Part shown: piece after piece, positions 43,364 through 55,570 of the stretch
How the letters are laid out: the number at the start of each line of letters is the position of its first letter
How positions within the stretch are numbered: the stretch's first letter is position 1
NCBI GenBank assembly: GCA_029448655.1
Contig: JACCLO010000013.1
Location: forward strand, 434,001 to 498,000
DNA: 64,000 bases
Source: Wolfiporia cocos
Taxonomy: Eukaryota; Basidiomycota; Agaricomycetes; Polyporales; Phaeolaceae
Reading direction: 5' to 3'
Made by a program: the position numbers and the translations under genes
The notes under the pieces: model-generated
Seen by the model: only the letters and a program-made list of their open reading frames with translations
Told to the model about the DNA's origin: nothing
Databases searched by the model: none

Positions 43364-44416
43364 ATGCAGTCTGTCCTTGCCCGCTCATCCGCTCTGCGCC
43401 AGAACGCGCTCAAGACCTCCGTGAGGTCGTTCGCCTCGTCGTCGGCGCGCGCCCAGGCTGTCCCTAGCGAGAAGCCGGTGCTCAACAAGCAGTTCAAGAT
43501 CTACCGCTGGGTGAGCACAGGAGGACTATATGCGCGATGACATGGCACTGAGCATCTTGCTTGACTTGCCTTACTGTAGAACCCCGATGAACCTGGCGCC
43601 AAGCCAACACTGCAGACGTACAATGTCGATCTTAACCAGTGCGGACCCATGGCGAGTCCGCTTTATCTCCTGACTCGCGATTGTTTCTTATTGCGCCGCA
43701 GATCCTCGACGCGCTCATCAAGATCAAGAACGAGATGGACCCGACCTTGACTTTCCGCCGCTCGTGCAGAGAGGGCATTTGCGGCTCCTGCGCTATGAAC
43801 ATAAACGGACAGAACACGCTCGCGTGCCTCTGCCGCATCGACCGTGACTCGGACAAGGACACCAAGATCTACCCTCTCCCACACAGTACGATTCCTCTTC
43901 GACGATTCTTCGCCACCTCACGCCGCTAACACCGGCCCAGTGTACATCGTGAAGGACCTCGTGCCAGACCTCACGCTGTTCTACAAGCAGTACAAGTCGA
44001 TCGAGCCTTACCTGCAGAACGACAACCCACCCGCCGACCGCGAGCACCTTCAGTCACCCGAGGACCGGCGCAAGCTCGACGGCATGTACGAGTGTATCCT
44101 GTGTGCGTGCTGCTCGACATCATGCCCGAGCTACTGGTGGAACCAGGATGAGTACCTCGGTCCCGCGACGCTTATGGCCGCGTACCGCTGGATGGCCGAT
44201 TCACGAGTGCGTCCAGCTGTGCGACGATCGGCGAGATTGTGGAAAGCTGATGTCCGTGTGTAGGACACGTACAAGGCGCAGCGCAAGGAGAAGCTGCAGA
44301 ACGAGATGAGCTTGTACCGATGCCACACCATCTTCAACTGCGCACGCACGTGCCCTAAGGGCCTCAACCCTGCCGCGGCGATTGCCAAGATTAAGCTGGA
44401 GCTTGCCGCGGAGTAA
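43364..44416 (+). CDS. sdhB: Succinate dehydrogenase iron-sulfur subunit, mitochondrial
   Basis: Five exons (43364-43510, 43580-43651, 43702-43885, 43941-44206, 44264-44416) join to 273 residues. The N terminus [20 protein letters not shown] is a typical mitochondrial presequence. Iron-sulfur ligands are all present: [2Fe-2S] [12 protein letters not shown] plus the later Cys of TLAC; [4Fe-4S] [12 protein letters not shown]; and the third cluster [14 protein letters not shown]. This is the electron-carrying subunit of complex II, linking the flavoprotein to the membrane ubiquinone site. The second intron (43652-43701) starts with GC instead of GT; joining ..QCGPM to ILDALIKIK is required by the conserved protein. 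The gene is intact and has no obvious functional link to its caspase-like neighbours. Confidence 0.97.
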
Positions 44417-45539
44417 GCGGCGGGGAGGGTGTAAACATCCGGACTCGCGGTTCGGCGAGTGTGAGTGCTCGGTCCGCAGGCAGTTCGCCATGACGTTCAG
44501 CACAGGACTCATATACAGTTTCTAGGCCTAGGAAGGCGTGGGCGCACGCTAGGTACACAGTTTTGACCACCATGTGTTAGTGGATGTAGGAGGTGCCGCA
44601 TCCGTGCGGCAAGCAGTATCCGCATGTTGTTTATATAGTAACGGCATTTCCGTATTTGACATGCATAGCAAAGCTCGTCCCAAGGTCAGAATCCACGGTA
44701 AGGCGGTGCGCAAAATACCAGCGACGGTATCATGCGCGCTGTCTACACTCCTGCACTCTCTACAGTCCTGCACTCTCTTCCGCGCTGGTCTCGTGCAATC
44801 AGCGTCTCGCCACGTCGCCAAGATGCATGCGAGTGGTCCGATGGATCGTGAACATGACGAAATGAAGGCGATCGGCCGAATAACGCGTGGCAGACACCCT
44901 TTGACCTTTCGGCAAGCGGACATCGACATGTTAGCAATCACTGCAGTATTGATGACCGCTGATCTCTCCTTTGGTTAGCGATCAGCTTCTTCGGACTACC
45001 CCACGTTGTATCCTCATGTACCGGTGGGGGCTGTGTCTCGGTACGAAATTTTGCATTCTGGGGATATGAAACTGACTGATTGGCGTTAGGCGGTATGGGA
45101 AGAAGAGCGGTCTGAGATATAACGGTTCTGCGACATTGGTTGACTCTTCACAGTTGAAAGATATTGACTGATTTCAACAAACAATGATATCACCCGACAC
45201 AGCGCGCAGTGCAACGACCTCGCCACTGTCTCGTGTATATGCCTTTGTTCGCAGCCTCGCTGAAGCGAGGCGGCATATGATTGCCTTTCAGCGCCGAGCC
45301 TGGATGCCCTTGATCTGTACGGCTCATGCAAACAATCATGTCGCGTTGTCACCGGCCCATTCGCTCGTTGCACCTTGCCTGATCCGCTGGTCGGATGCAA
45401 AGACTCAAAACGTTGACCTATTGACCATGTCGCGCTCTGGCGCCGCCCTCTGTTTCTGCGACCACTTCACTGTCTCGTTGTTGACAGCTTCCATACCCTT
45501 TTTTGTGGTTAGCCACCAGGATTCCGGAGATTCTATATA
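44417..45539. other. Intergenic, nothing recognised
   Basis: Short frames on both strands only. A small direct repeat of 'ctgcactctcta' lies near 44752-44776. Confidence 0.4.
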
Positions 45540-48055
45540 ATGCCGAAGGTTCGGCGTTTTCTTTCAAAGTTATTCGGTCGTCGTGAAAAGAGTAGCACGA
45601 AGGCCTCGAATTCCCAGCCCGTCTCTACAACTACGCCACACTTCTCGGAAAGTGGGACGCCTGCGTATGTTTGACTCCATATAAGTCACAGTGCACCTCT
45701 AACAATAGTGCAGATCAGTGACTCGTACGTTGCAATACCCCGTGCTTTGTCTGAATGTCTAAGTTGTCTTACAGTCGCTCAACCGTCCGATGTTGCGCAG
45801 AAGTAAGTTTTCAAGCCGTTCTTAAGTAAGGCAGGCCCACTCATGCCCTGTAGAGCGGAGCAAATACCCCCGATAACAGTCCTTGAACCTCTGGATCTTC
45901 CTACTGGTCCCGTTCTTGAGCCCCAAATACCAGAAGTATCGGTACCTTCGACCGACGAGAAAAGTGAAAGCGAGGTTTCTCAGCCTGTCAGCATCCACGC
46001 CAAATCTCGCGTTTACGCCGTCGTCGTCGCTATTGACGACTACTGGAACCCGGACATCCCCAACCTCTCCGGATGCGTCCACGATGGGGAGAATGTCGTC
46101 TCTTTCCTCACCGAGGTGCTCCAGGTTCCCTTCGGTCACATCGTCTTTCTAAGAAACGAGGCCGCCACTCGCGACGCCATAATCCAGAGCATTCAGACTC
46201 ATCTCATACACAATAGCGATATATCTATTGGCGACACTATGATATTTTATTTCGCAGGCCATGGAGCTCGCGTGCAAGCTCCCCCTGGCTGGCTGGCCGA
46301 CAGAAACTCGGTTGAGACGATATGCCCCTATGATGATGGGAAGCGGCTAGACACAGAGCAAGTTATTTATGGCATACCCGACCGCACCTTCGATGGGTTG
46401 ATGCGCCGGCTTGCCTACGAGAAGGGTGATAATATTGTTCGTTAAGCCTCTCGCTGGATAGTTCGTCGCTGAAGCATACCGGCAGACGGTGATAATGGAC
46501 ACATGTCATTCCACCACGGCCTTACGAGGCGTGGGCACCGCTCGCCATATTCCGCTCAATGTTTCCCCCTCACCTCTGCCCTTCGAGCTGGATGAGGAGA
46601 TATGGATGTGGGGCTTGTCCTCGCGGACCGCGACCGCTATGGTGCCCACCAGGTTCTTGTACAAGCCGATGTCGTCTCACGTCATGCTTGCCGCCTGTCG
46701 CTCGGAAGAGGTCGCGGTGGAGTTAAACACTGGCGATGAGCCCCGCGGCGCCTTCACATCCGCGCTGTTGGACACGCTGCGAGATTGCCCGCTCGGCCAT
46801 GTCACCTACACGCGCCTCATGGCACTCCTGCCCAGGTTGTCGTTCCAGCACCCGCAGTGCGAAGGGATCAACAAAGACCGCGTGCTGTTCAATGCGTGCG
46901 TCGTACAGGATTGGGCGGACTCGTTCAAGGTGGAGCAGGACGACGCCGGCTTTGTCGTGGAAGCGGGCAGCATCCACGGTGTCGTACATGGCACCGAGTT
47001 CCTCGTCAAACCACCACCGCAGGTCTCTCGCCAGAACCCCGACCAGGTCGTCGAGGTGAGACTCGTCGCTATACGCGTCTTCGCTTTGCGGTGTACCGCG
47101 ACGCCCGTGCTGGAGGACCGTGACGTGCACATCGCGGCGGGATCGCGAGCCACGATCTCCAACTGGAATGCGCGCATACTCCAGGTTCAGTTCCATTTAC
47201 CTACCAGCAATCACTTCTCCTCCGTTTCATCAAGGCAGCACTGCGACGTGTCTGTGCTCTACAACTCTCGCAAGGGTTTACAATTACAGCGATCAGACCC
47301 ACTAACGGCGAGACACGCGAAGCGCATCATCGATATCGGACAGAACGGCGTGGCAGATGTGCTCGAGGCGGTCTCCCATTTCAATTTCCATCTATACCGA
47401 GTGAACAAGTCGTCACCCATCAACAATGAATTCAGACTGGAGCTGCGCCGTCTCCAGAAGGCGCAGGACACGTTCAATCCCTCATACCTGCCGGCAGGGG
47501 AGGATTTATTAGCCGTCCAACCAGAGCCACTCCTCCTGCCAGGAGGTACATTATACGACATCGCTACTATCAAGGAGGCCGTCGTGACAGACATGGATCC
47601 ATTCTACGGTCTCACACTGGTGAACAACTCTGACCACGACTTGTATCCCTACGTATTCTACTTCGATCCGAGCGATTACAGCATTCAGGTTCGTGTTTAA
47701 CTCACAGAAAGCGTGCAAGCCTGACATACTACAACTTTAGGCATGGTACCTACCACCTTCAATCACGATGACTGCCCCACTTCCCCGCAAAACGAATGGC
47801 CAGCCCTCACGAATCCCGATTGGCTATGGTTCATCTGAGACAGAGAGCATCAAATTTTCTCTCCCGAAAGGTGCCGCGTCGGATTCCGGGTTCCTCAAGG
47901 TGTTTGTGTCCACAGCATATGTAGACATGAGCGCCGTCAGGCAGCAATCAGTACTAGAAGAGCCTACGCGACGCACTCGAGGAGCTATGGTGCCGTTTTT
48001 CCAGACGTGGGACTCGTGGACCTACGTCCTGACGTGCTGCAAACCCCCTTCGTAA
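45540..48055 (+). CDS. Caspase-p20 (C14) domain protein 2, full-length form
   Basis: Six exons (45540-45664, 45714-45724, 45775-45802, 45854-46436, 46486-47688, 47741-48055) give about 754 residues. The basic start MPKVRRFLSKLFGRREKSS is followed by a disordered Ser/Pro linker. The caspase core runs about residues 110-400: VVVAIDDYWNPDIPNLSGC, catalytic His191 in IFYFAGHGA and Cys256 in VIMDTCHSTT, then HVMLAACRSEE and AFTSALLDTL. The C-terminal half (about 400-754) has beta-rich sequence with LVNNSDHDLYPYVFYFD and FLKVFVSTAYVDMSAV and ends TCCKPPS. I associate this module with Agaricomycete C14 proteins; it has no named function that I know. Exons 2 and 3 are only 11 and 28 nt, but the phases fit exactly and produce a smooth linker. 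The frame is intact. Confidence 0.85.
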
Positions 48056-49740
48056 CATCGCCGCGCTTCCCGCACATTCTCAGCTCATCTGAACGAACCA
48101 ATGCAGCCAAAACTGTACCATTGGTTCAGCCCATAATCGACCATCTGGTGAAAATGGTATGGACAGTTATTTATTGGGAATGTGGGAGGCCACGTGACCC
48201 TCTGAGCTCTGCGACGAGCTCGGCCTCAGACGGTTCATCCAATTATGAAGTACAATTATTCCATGATCTGCGATCCACTGGAGCTATCTATGGACTTAAG
48301 TTGCAGGCAAGAACTCTGTTTGAAGAATGTGGATGTCTACTGGCCATAGTCTTGTTCCTTCCTGGTGCTGCGATAGCTTTGTAGTTAGCGCGGGCAACGA
48401 ATTACTGTGACTGGCGAACTTCGCGCGATACTCTCGCTCTTCACTCTCATCGAATCAATCGTCGGCCGCCAGACGAACACCTTCGCTGCAAGGTAAGTAT
48501 GATATACACATCCATTGATGCATCATTCACACAGTAGGTGAATTCATAAAAACGGGGATTGCAAAGGCGTTAATTATAGTCTCTTCGTCGACCGAGGATC
48601 GTGCATATCGCTAGTAGTAGAGGCGCCATCAATTCGACGAGACTACGCCATACAGCAGTTAGCAAACATCATTTCCGCAATTCAATAACAAGAAACGAAC
48701 ATTGGTGTGGGACACTCTGGCACCGCATGTCGTCATACGAGCCCCTTTACAGGTGTTGGTGTCGCCTTTGCCAGCCATTGACGTTTTGAGGCGCAGAGAG
48801 AAGCAGATGATCTTACCTTCAGACGACACTTCAGATAGAGCTGGAGATGGATCAATATCCCGTGCGTGATCTGTTGCGTTGAACGGCCCTAGATCCCTTT
48901 CTCTTCCTTTAACGCCTCCCTTGCGGTCTCCTCGGTCTTCATTTCCATCTCTTCCTCTTCCTCTACCATTCTCTCGACCAATACCTCAACCTCTGAGCCT
49001 CTCTTTTCTCTATCGTCTCAGGCTTTGCCACGTCCTATCTCTGGTGACGGTGAAATTGGGCAGAACATGCTCCAAACTGCGTAAAGAGATAAATGATGCT
49101 GAAGAATGGAATACCCTAAAAAGCCGCCACTGGATGAGCTCATCGAAGACGGGACAGCCGTGCTGTCCCGTCACGCCGTCGCTCAAGCTACCCCAGACCC
49201 GCTCGCAGACGAAGGCCACCCGGGTACTACCCTCTGTCTCGAGAAGCGCAATGGACTTAATGTCACATCAGCTAACAACCTCGAGGCTTTCCGCCTTTGC
49301 AGCAGCTTGTAAATCACAGGCCCTCGGAGACATACTGATCAAATTTCTTTGACACATAACATGGATTCAGTTGCTTCCAATGTCGCATTGTCATAAGATT
49401 AATAAACTTCGCGCGGATTCTAAGGTTGTCAACTCGCATCATTGTTCCATGCCATGGCATAGTATGTCGCGCAGAGGGGCCAATTGCTATCGAGATCATA
49501 CACTCAGTAGCATACGTATGCGACGAAATCAGGACCGTGCTTGCGAGCCACTCGACGCGTCAACGTATCGGCCAGAGACTCGCTCTTTAGGCTACGCGGC
49601 TTCCTGAGGCTCCATCACAGCAAATCCGACCATCAAATCATTAGTCATTGGCCTACTCCGAATACAAGTCAAATACAATTGTAGCAACGAATGTCGAAAC
49701 TCCACAGCAACCGCCTCCTCCACTGCCACTAGTCTGTCGC
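48056..49740. other. Intergenic, nothing recognised
   Basis: Two longer plus-strand frames (48007-48384 and 48879-49352) show no domains; the first overlaps the end of the caspase-like gene. No other structure recognised. Confidence 0.4.
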
Positions 49741-50661
49741 TCAGACATTCTGATCGCTGCGCGCGCCGTATGAGTTCTCGCCCGTGGTGAACGGGTACGA
49801 GTTCTTGGATGCGTCGCCACCCCAGCTGCCCTGGTCGTACGCGCTCTTCATGACCGGCGTCGCCTGCGCTTCGTACGTCGTGCGCATCGTCGTCGCGGGC
49901 GCGGGGTACGGGTTGACAGCGGGCGCGTCCTTGCTGCCATACTCGGCCTGGTCGAGCTCGATCTCCTCGTTCAGCTGGCCGACGTAGTCGAACACGATCG
50001 CGCAGCCAGCTACATACGTTCGTCAGCACTCGGGTCCATGAAATGGAATCAAATGGTATGTACTGACCAATCTGGAAGATCCAGACGAGGACGAGGATGA
50101 TGACGAAGACGACGCGGATGACGTCGAAGCCCTTCTGGCAGACCCAGTGCTCGGCCTTCTCGAGGTCGTCGGACTCGTTGTTCTTGCACACGTTACGGTC
50201 GGTGTGGAACAGCTTCCAGCACCAGAAGATACCGATGGCGATGGTGATCGCGGTGTTGATCGCGAGACTGACGCCGTAGCCCTTGACGAAGCCACGTACG
50301 CCACCGATTGATCCGATCAAACTGTGATATGTTACAGATTAGAGATCGCGGAGAGGCGGTGGTGATGCGCCTCAAAACTCACCCCATGAGCGAGAACAGG
50401 AGCATGAACGTGTACGCGAGAGAGAAGAGCACGAGCCCGATGACCTCATCCTTGTCGAGGTCAATCTGGTGCGTTGCTGAGGCGGATATCAATGGCGATG
50501 TGCTGCGATCAAGGATTGTCGGACATACCGTGTCTGTGGACCTCAATCCAGCCAAGCACGCAGAACGCAGTGCTGTACGCAATACCAAGGAGGGCCGCGC
50601 AGAACACACCGAATCTGACCGGCAGACAGCAGCAGAACTTGCGGGAGCGGACGTAGCCCAT
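49741..50661 (-). CDS. Four-transmembrane protein of unknown function
   Basis: Minus-strand gene starting at 50661 with MGYVRSRKFCCCLPVRFGVF, a basic and Cys-rich start followed by a first hydrophobic helix. Exon 1 (50661-50529) splices to THQIDLDKDEVIGLVLF, which leads into TM2 (AYTFMLLFSLMG). Exon 3 gives GSIGGVRGFVKGYG, TM3 (NTAITIAIGIFWCWKLF), a loop with two Cys (NVCKN..HWVCQKGF) and TM4 (VIRVVFVIILVLVWIFQI). A cytoplasmic-looking tail rich in Tyr, Pro and Asn follows FDYVGQLNEEIELDQ and ends SDQNV. The four-helix topology with a CCC-LPVR start is common to uncharacterised MARVEL- or LAPTM-like proteins of Agaricomycetes. Splice sites are canonical. Function unknown. Confidence 0.8.
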
Positions 50662-52415
50662 CGTGAGTGAGTCGTGTGCTTGGAAGGAAACTACGCGGAG
50701 GGTCGTGTCGTGAGAGTGCGAATACGCGTGAACTGTAGCTTAGAGGTCGTAAGAACTGCAAAAAACACGCAGCAAAAGAAACGAAGAGACCAAAGAAAAA
50801 GACGGGCGAAGTGATGGTCGAAAGGGAGGCGCAGCCTGAGGTGCAACGAAAGCACGCCGGGGTTATATACCTTGGCGCTGTGCTCCTGGCATGTTTCACC
50901 TTGCAACTGATGCCTGATGGGCTCGGATGCTGTGCTATTGCCGAGCGGAAATATATCAATCACTCTTTCTCCACTGCATCACGTCTCATCTCCTTTTCGT
51001 TGACAACTATCCGACACAAGTCCTGGGCTGGGGTCAGCCTGGACGCTCGAGCATAGGAAACGAGAAGTAGCACGATGTAACTTGTGAGAGACCGCGCAGG
51101 AACGAGCGATCAGGTGGCTAATAATGATGGGGATGATAGCAAGCGCGGACTAGAGTGACCCAGGCACGTGGCACATGGCGAGAGCGGGAGTCGGTGCTCG
51201 ACGCTCAGTAACGATGAGATCTGACGACCACAGTGCAGGGCATGTTGACGTACTCGTCCTGATCTACCTCACGACGTACTGACCGGTCTCCATGGCGCTG
51301 CAAGACATGGATCCTCAGAGCCAAATCTCGTGCACAAGAGAACAAAATCAACCATCGACGGTGCAGCACGCGCGGGAGAAGATTGTGCTCTTTAAAGGTG
51401 CTGCGGAAGCCCGTGGTTCGATCATCACGATCGTCCTGTTCGCCTGCGAACAATCGAAGCCGTCTAGCAACTCACATTGACCGACAGATCTTCGCGCGTC
51501 TTCTCTTCGCGAGTCGTCTTCGATGTCCGGCTGCGTATGTTATTTGCGACGGTATTCTAGCTATGGTTTGAACTACAAGGGGCGACGAGGGCCGGCCATG
51601 GTGCAGCAATCCGAGAAGAGAAGGGTGAGTACTAGTGAGAACGACAAAGCGACAGAAAAGAGGAGACTAAAGAAAGGGGACGGCGGGGAGCAGGACGGCG
51701 ACGAGCGCGGCTAGCACAGACCGCACGGGGGATCAACAAGTGAGCGCCGGCGAGGGTGAATGTCAAGCTAGGAATGTCCGTGGTCCTGGTTATGTGAGCG
51801 CGATCGTGAATGTCTGCATTACGGGGTGCGTGTCGACGACCTGGAACCTAGTCTCCTCGCGCTCTGACTTGGCATAGGTATACGGCACCTATGAACACCA
51901 CGTTGTCAGCTGCGTGCGCTGAGCCTCTCAGCGAAGGGAGGATGCGGCGGGACAGTTGTCGGTTCGTGCACGACTAAACACGAGTTATCGAAATCCGCGA
52001 ACGCTAGCCTGCGCGTGTTTCACACATCAGGCACCTCGAGCGCCGACACCACCGAGGGAGACAGGAGCCGCCCGCATTGCGCGCCCCGAGGTGCGCGGGC
52101 CACGCTGTCCGCATAGCACATACGTATAATTCAGGCTAGAGTTGGAGTTGGACGATTGAGAGGGAGGGAGTAAGAGGCGATCAAGCGAGGGTGCAGGCGC
52201 CCGACGATCAAGGTCAAGAAGGGTGCGAGGATGCTGGTGATACACGAGATGCAGAGAGGAAAGCAGGAGGCTACACAAGTGTGCGATTCTGCGAATGGTG
52301 TGTGGATAGATAGGGCTGAAACTTGCGTGCAAATAGGTGTTGGAGCGTCGTCAGAGATGCGTGATGTCCGTGGTTGAGGCTATAAGGAAAGATTCGGTTC
52401 CAGAGCTATCTGCCG
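50662..52415. other. Long intergenic region, nothing recognised
   Basis: Purine-rich stretches (about 51650-51700 and 52150-52170) but no supported gene. The right side of the four-TM gene start should contain its promoter. Confidence 0.4.
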
Positions 52416-53713
52416 TTAAAGGCTCTGTATCTGCGCAATGAGGAACTGCTTCTCATCCTGGGGTGACGTCAATGATGAATATCGGTGCACCAGCTGATAG
52501 ATGGTAGATCAATACGCACGGTGAATTGCTCATCTGTAGTTGATTGATATAATTCTCAGTGGCCGGTTATGAGCCGATATTCGACACATACCCTCTTTGT
52601 CATTATGGAAATTCTTCAGGAAAGCGAGCAGCTTGTCTTTATTGCGACGAAGGATACTCTCAATCTGTGGGGGTTTCTTAGGATTCGCCACAAAGACCTA
52701 TAGCCACAGTCAATGTCTGCCTTGTATACCATCGGAGCAGACGCACCTTGAACACATGGAATGCTTCGAATTGGATGTTCTTGCTCTTATCCCGCAACAG
52801 GTTCATCATCATCTTGAGATTCGTCTCACTGGCAATATAACGCGTCATGACCGCAAAGTTAGCCCGATCGAGGAGGATCTCGCCGAGGAGCTTCAGCGAC
52901 TGGCGCTTAGTGACGTAGTTCTGCGATAGGATGAGCTGGGTGAAAGACGTGAAGAACTGCGCACAGGGTCAGCACAGCATTGGGGAGCCAGAACACAGCA
53001 CGTACACGGTCATAGTTCTTATCAAGGTAGTCCGCGACCATCGTCTTGTGACGCGTAAGCGTCTCCTTCAGGTTCGCGAACGCATCGCATGAGACGCCGA
53101 ACGTCGTCGATTCGATGTACACCGGGAACTGATAGAACTGCTCGGAGTGGAGCAACATGCGTGCGAGGGGCTCATGGCGGAGCATCTCGCGGAGGATCAT
53201 ACCAGTGTTGAGGGCCACCTCCTCGTTCTTGTACCCGTTGAACGCGGCAAAGACCACCTCCTCGTGCTTGCGCAGATAGTCGACCGTCGGGAACAGCGTG
53301 CCGATCTGGCGGCGGAGCAGGTTGTTGAATATCTGCACGACGTCCTTGCGCGCCTCGAACTCCAGCAGGTGGATAGAGAGCAGCAGCTGGTGCAGGATGT
53401 CCGTCGCGTACGTCTCCTGCGCGAGCTGCGCCACCAGCTCGGGTATGGGCTCTGGCTGGCGGTCAGCGATGCCAGCTACGAGCCCGATGGACTTACCACC
53501 GTCGCCATATAGAACTGCCTTGATTTGCTGCAGGTTCTTGGCCACGTCCTCAGCGGCCTGCCCGGCGATCTCAGCGGCGACAGCGGCATCAACAAACGTA
53601 CTGCTCACCTTCCGTTTAGCCTCCCCTGGCGGTCCGTCGAGCCTTGGAAGAGCATCGCGCAGACCCCGAATGAGATCCGGCGGCGTACGCGGCTTACTCT
53701 TGAAGAAGTTCAT
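52416..53713 (-). CDS. MO25: Mo25/Hym1 family scaffold protein
   Basis: Starts at 53713 ([20 protein letters not shown]), with about five exons on the minus strand. The armadillo-like helical sequence is conserved: [74 protein letters not shown], then [40 protein letters not shown] and [10 protein letters not shown]. The end is [10 protein letters not shown] with the stop at 52416-52418. Mo25/Hym1 is an adaptor that activates germinal-centre-type kinases in the RAM/MOR pathway controlling polarity and cell separation in fungi. All segments join through canonical introns and appear intact. The exact border of the exon before the last (intron about 52462-52592) is approximate. Confidence 0.93.
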
Positions 53714-54780
53714 CGCGACGACGGAGGTCGAGGTCAACCAGCACACCGGACGATATACCTGCTTTTAGTAATGGACTTGGCCATAGATAAGTGCTGATTA
53801 CATTATGCTAAAATCGATACCGTAAGATTGGCATCCACAATTGTCCGGAAATTATCTATCCACAGATGAGCTCAACTTCATAGGTTGGGCAGAGGCAGAA
53901 AATGCAGCTCAGCATAGTGCACGTTGATGTCTTGAGTGCAAATTCACATTAATGTCTCCAAAAGAGGACTGCTTTGTAAGCACGGTAAGCGCTGTTGCGA
54001 ACGTGACGACGAGGCCACAAATTCTAACGCCGACTCGTACTGGTTGTCCTGCTATGATATCAAACACTGCAAAGTCACTTAGCCCAACAAGTCTTATGTA
54101 CAAAAGCGAAGCCGATTGCACTTCAGAAGGTATTCTCATAGACTGTGCCTCCTGCACTGTGATGCGTGCAGCGCCGTGATCGCAAACGCAAGTACTGACG
54201 TGGATCCGATATCGTATTGTAGGTCCTCCGCCATTAGGTGGGTCTGATCGTCGCGCCATGCAGATCAGAGGCAAATGGTGACATACACCATCATCCCCCA
54301 CTGATTGCCTGTCGATGTACTCGTGGATTACAGGAGTTGAGTGCTTGTAATCCTTCGCACGCGCGAATTGCCATAATTCGAATCAGCTCGTCGTTGTACA
54401 AACGGACAAGCAGTTGTGACGAGCTGATTTTCCCATCGTAGTGACCTCTGCTCTGAGGCGGCTCGAGTTCATATCAATGGCAACTTGTGCTGGTCAGCCA
54501 CCACTGGTTGGTTTGAATATAGTAAAGCCTTGGTCGAGCATAGGTTCAAAAAATTCGCAATATCAAGTTTGCATTATTTCGAAAGGGCTCAAGATCTCCT
54601 TTATTAGGTGTGTGATTGCCCGCCCCATCAATACATCGTACTTCCTTGCTGAATCGACGCTTCTGCTAGTAATGCCAATCACTCCGATGGTCACCGTCAC
54701 CATGACATTTGAGCTGCCCCTTCCTCAGCTCAGAGGGTAGATTATCAAATATCACCAGCCAACCTGTACATGCCACGCTG
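53714..54780. other. Intergenic, no supported gene
   Basis: A 130-codon minus-strand frame (53909-54301) with a hydrophobic stretch and a 99-codon plus-strand frame (54441-54740) are unrecognised and lack splice partners. Confidence 0.4.
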
Positions 54781-54782
54781 GA

Positions 54783-55570
54783 TAGGTTCCTCCTTCTAGA
54801 CTGCGAGAAGTTCTCACAAGGGTCGATGTGGACGCGCAAACTGTGCATCGACGACTTTTCCGAGTTCCTGCCCACAGCGCGCATCCAGCACGGCTATCTC
54901 TCCTGCATCTGGGTGGGTGGTCGCATCGTACGAGACTCGGTTGCCACCTAGGCGCCTTCGACGTGAAGGGTGCCTCACAGGATTCTGTCTATATCGGCAT
55001 CTCCATCCTTGCATACATCTGACAAGTCTCAGTCAGCTTCGCATACAAATACCTGTGGCTCGACAGGTTATTCATCATTCAAGACAACCGGGATGATAAG
55101 GCACTCCAGATTAAGAATATGTATAGTGGCATGTGTCTCGTCTTCCTTAAGGATTTCAGCGCCCTGTACCGCCGCACGAGGAGACAGGATGGATCGCCGG
55201 CGCGTGGATGCTGCAGGAGGCTACCGCCCCTTAGCACGTCTATGCGCTCTTAGACTGCTCGGACTGGAAGTTCCTACATCGCAACTGGTCGCACAAGAAC
55301 GTGCAGCAGGTGATCGAGTCAGCGGACATCTGCGTCATTGCGTTCGTCCATCATCCCCGCGCGGAAGGCGACGCAGACGCTGTATAGTGTGTGTGCGTGC
55401 AGATGATTACGCTCTGGGAGCGATGCAGCTCAAGGAGGGGAACACAAATAAACAGGCAACCTGGCGCGTCTCATGGATGCGGACGTCTCACATCATGGGT
55501 CTCTTCGACGTCACGCAATTTCTTGGGCCTAAGACTGCTTCGCTGGAACTGCACCCTCGCGAACTAGCTT
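54783..55570 (+). pseudogene. Decayed HET-like (heterokaryon incompatibility) gene
   Basis: Blocks in family order but in different frames: LLDCEKFSQGSMWTRKLC (about 54796), a CIWVGG block (about 54905), then YKYLWLDRLFIIQDNRDDK (about 55045) and QIKNMYS, then WIAGAWMLQEATAP (about 55194) followed at once by a TAG, VYALLDCSDWKFL, and an acidic end near 55385. The YLWLDxxxIIQDxxxDKxxQIxxMY pattern followed by WxxxAWxLQEA is that of HET-domain proteins. Interruptions include stops before the YLWLD block and after LQEATAP. HET proteins trigger cell death on fusion of incompatible strains; this one cannot be functional as it stands. Confidence 0.5.

Noticed and set aside
48879..49352. 157-codon plus-strand frame starting with a Leu/Pro/Ser-rich segment
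   Set aside because: Composition reflects a pyrimidine-rich tract; no recognisable motif or gene structure.
50023..50304. Ser-rich open frame antisense-frame to the four-TM gene
   Set aside because: It is another reading frame of the TM exon; the low-complexity Ser runs come from hydrophobic codons read out of frame.
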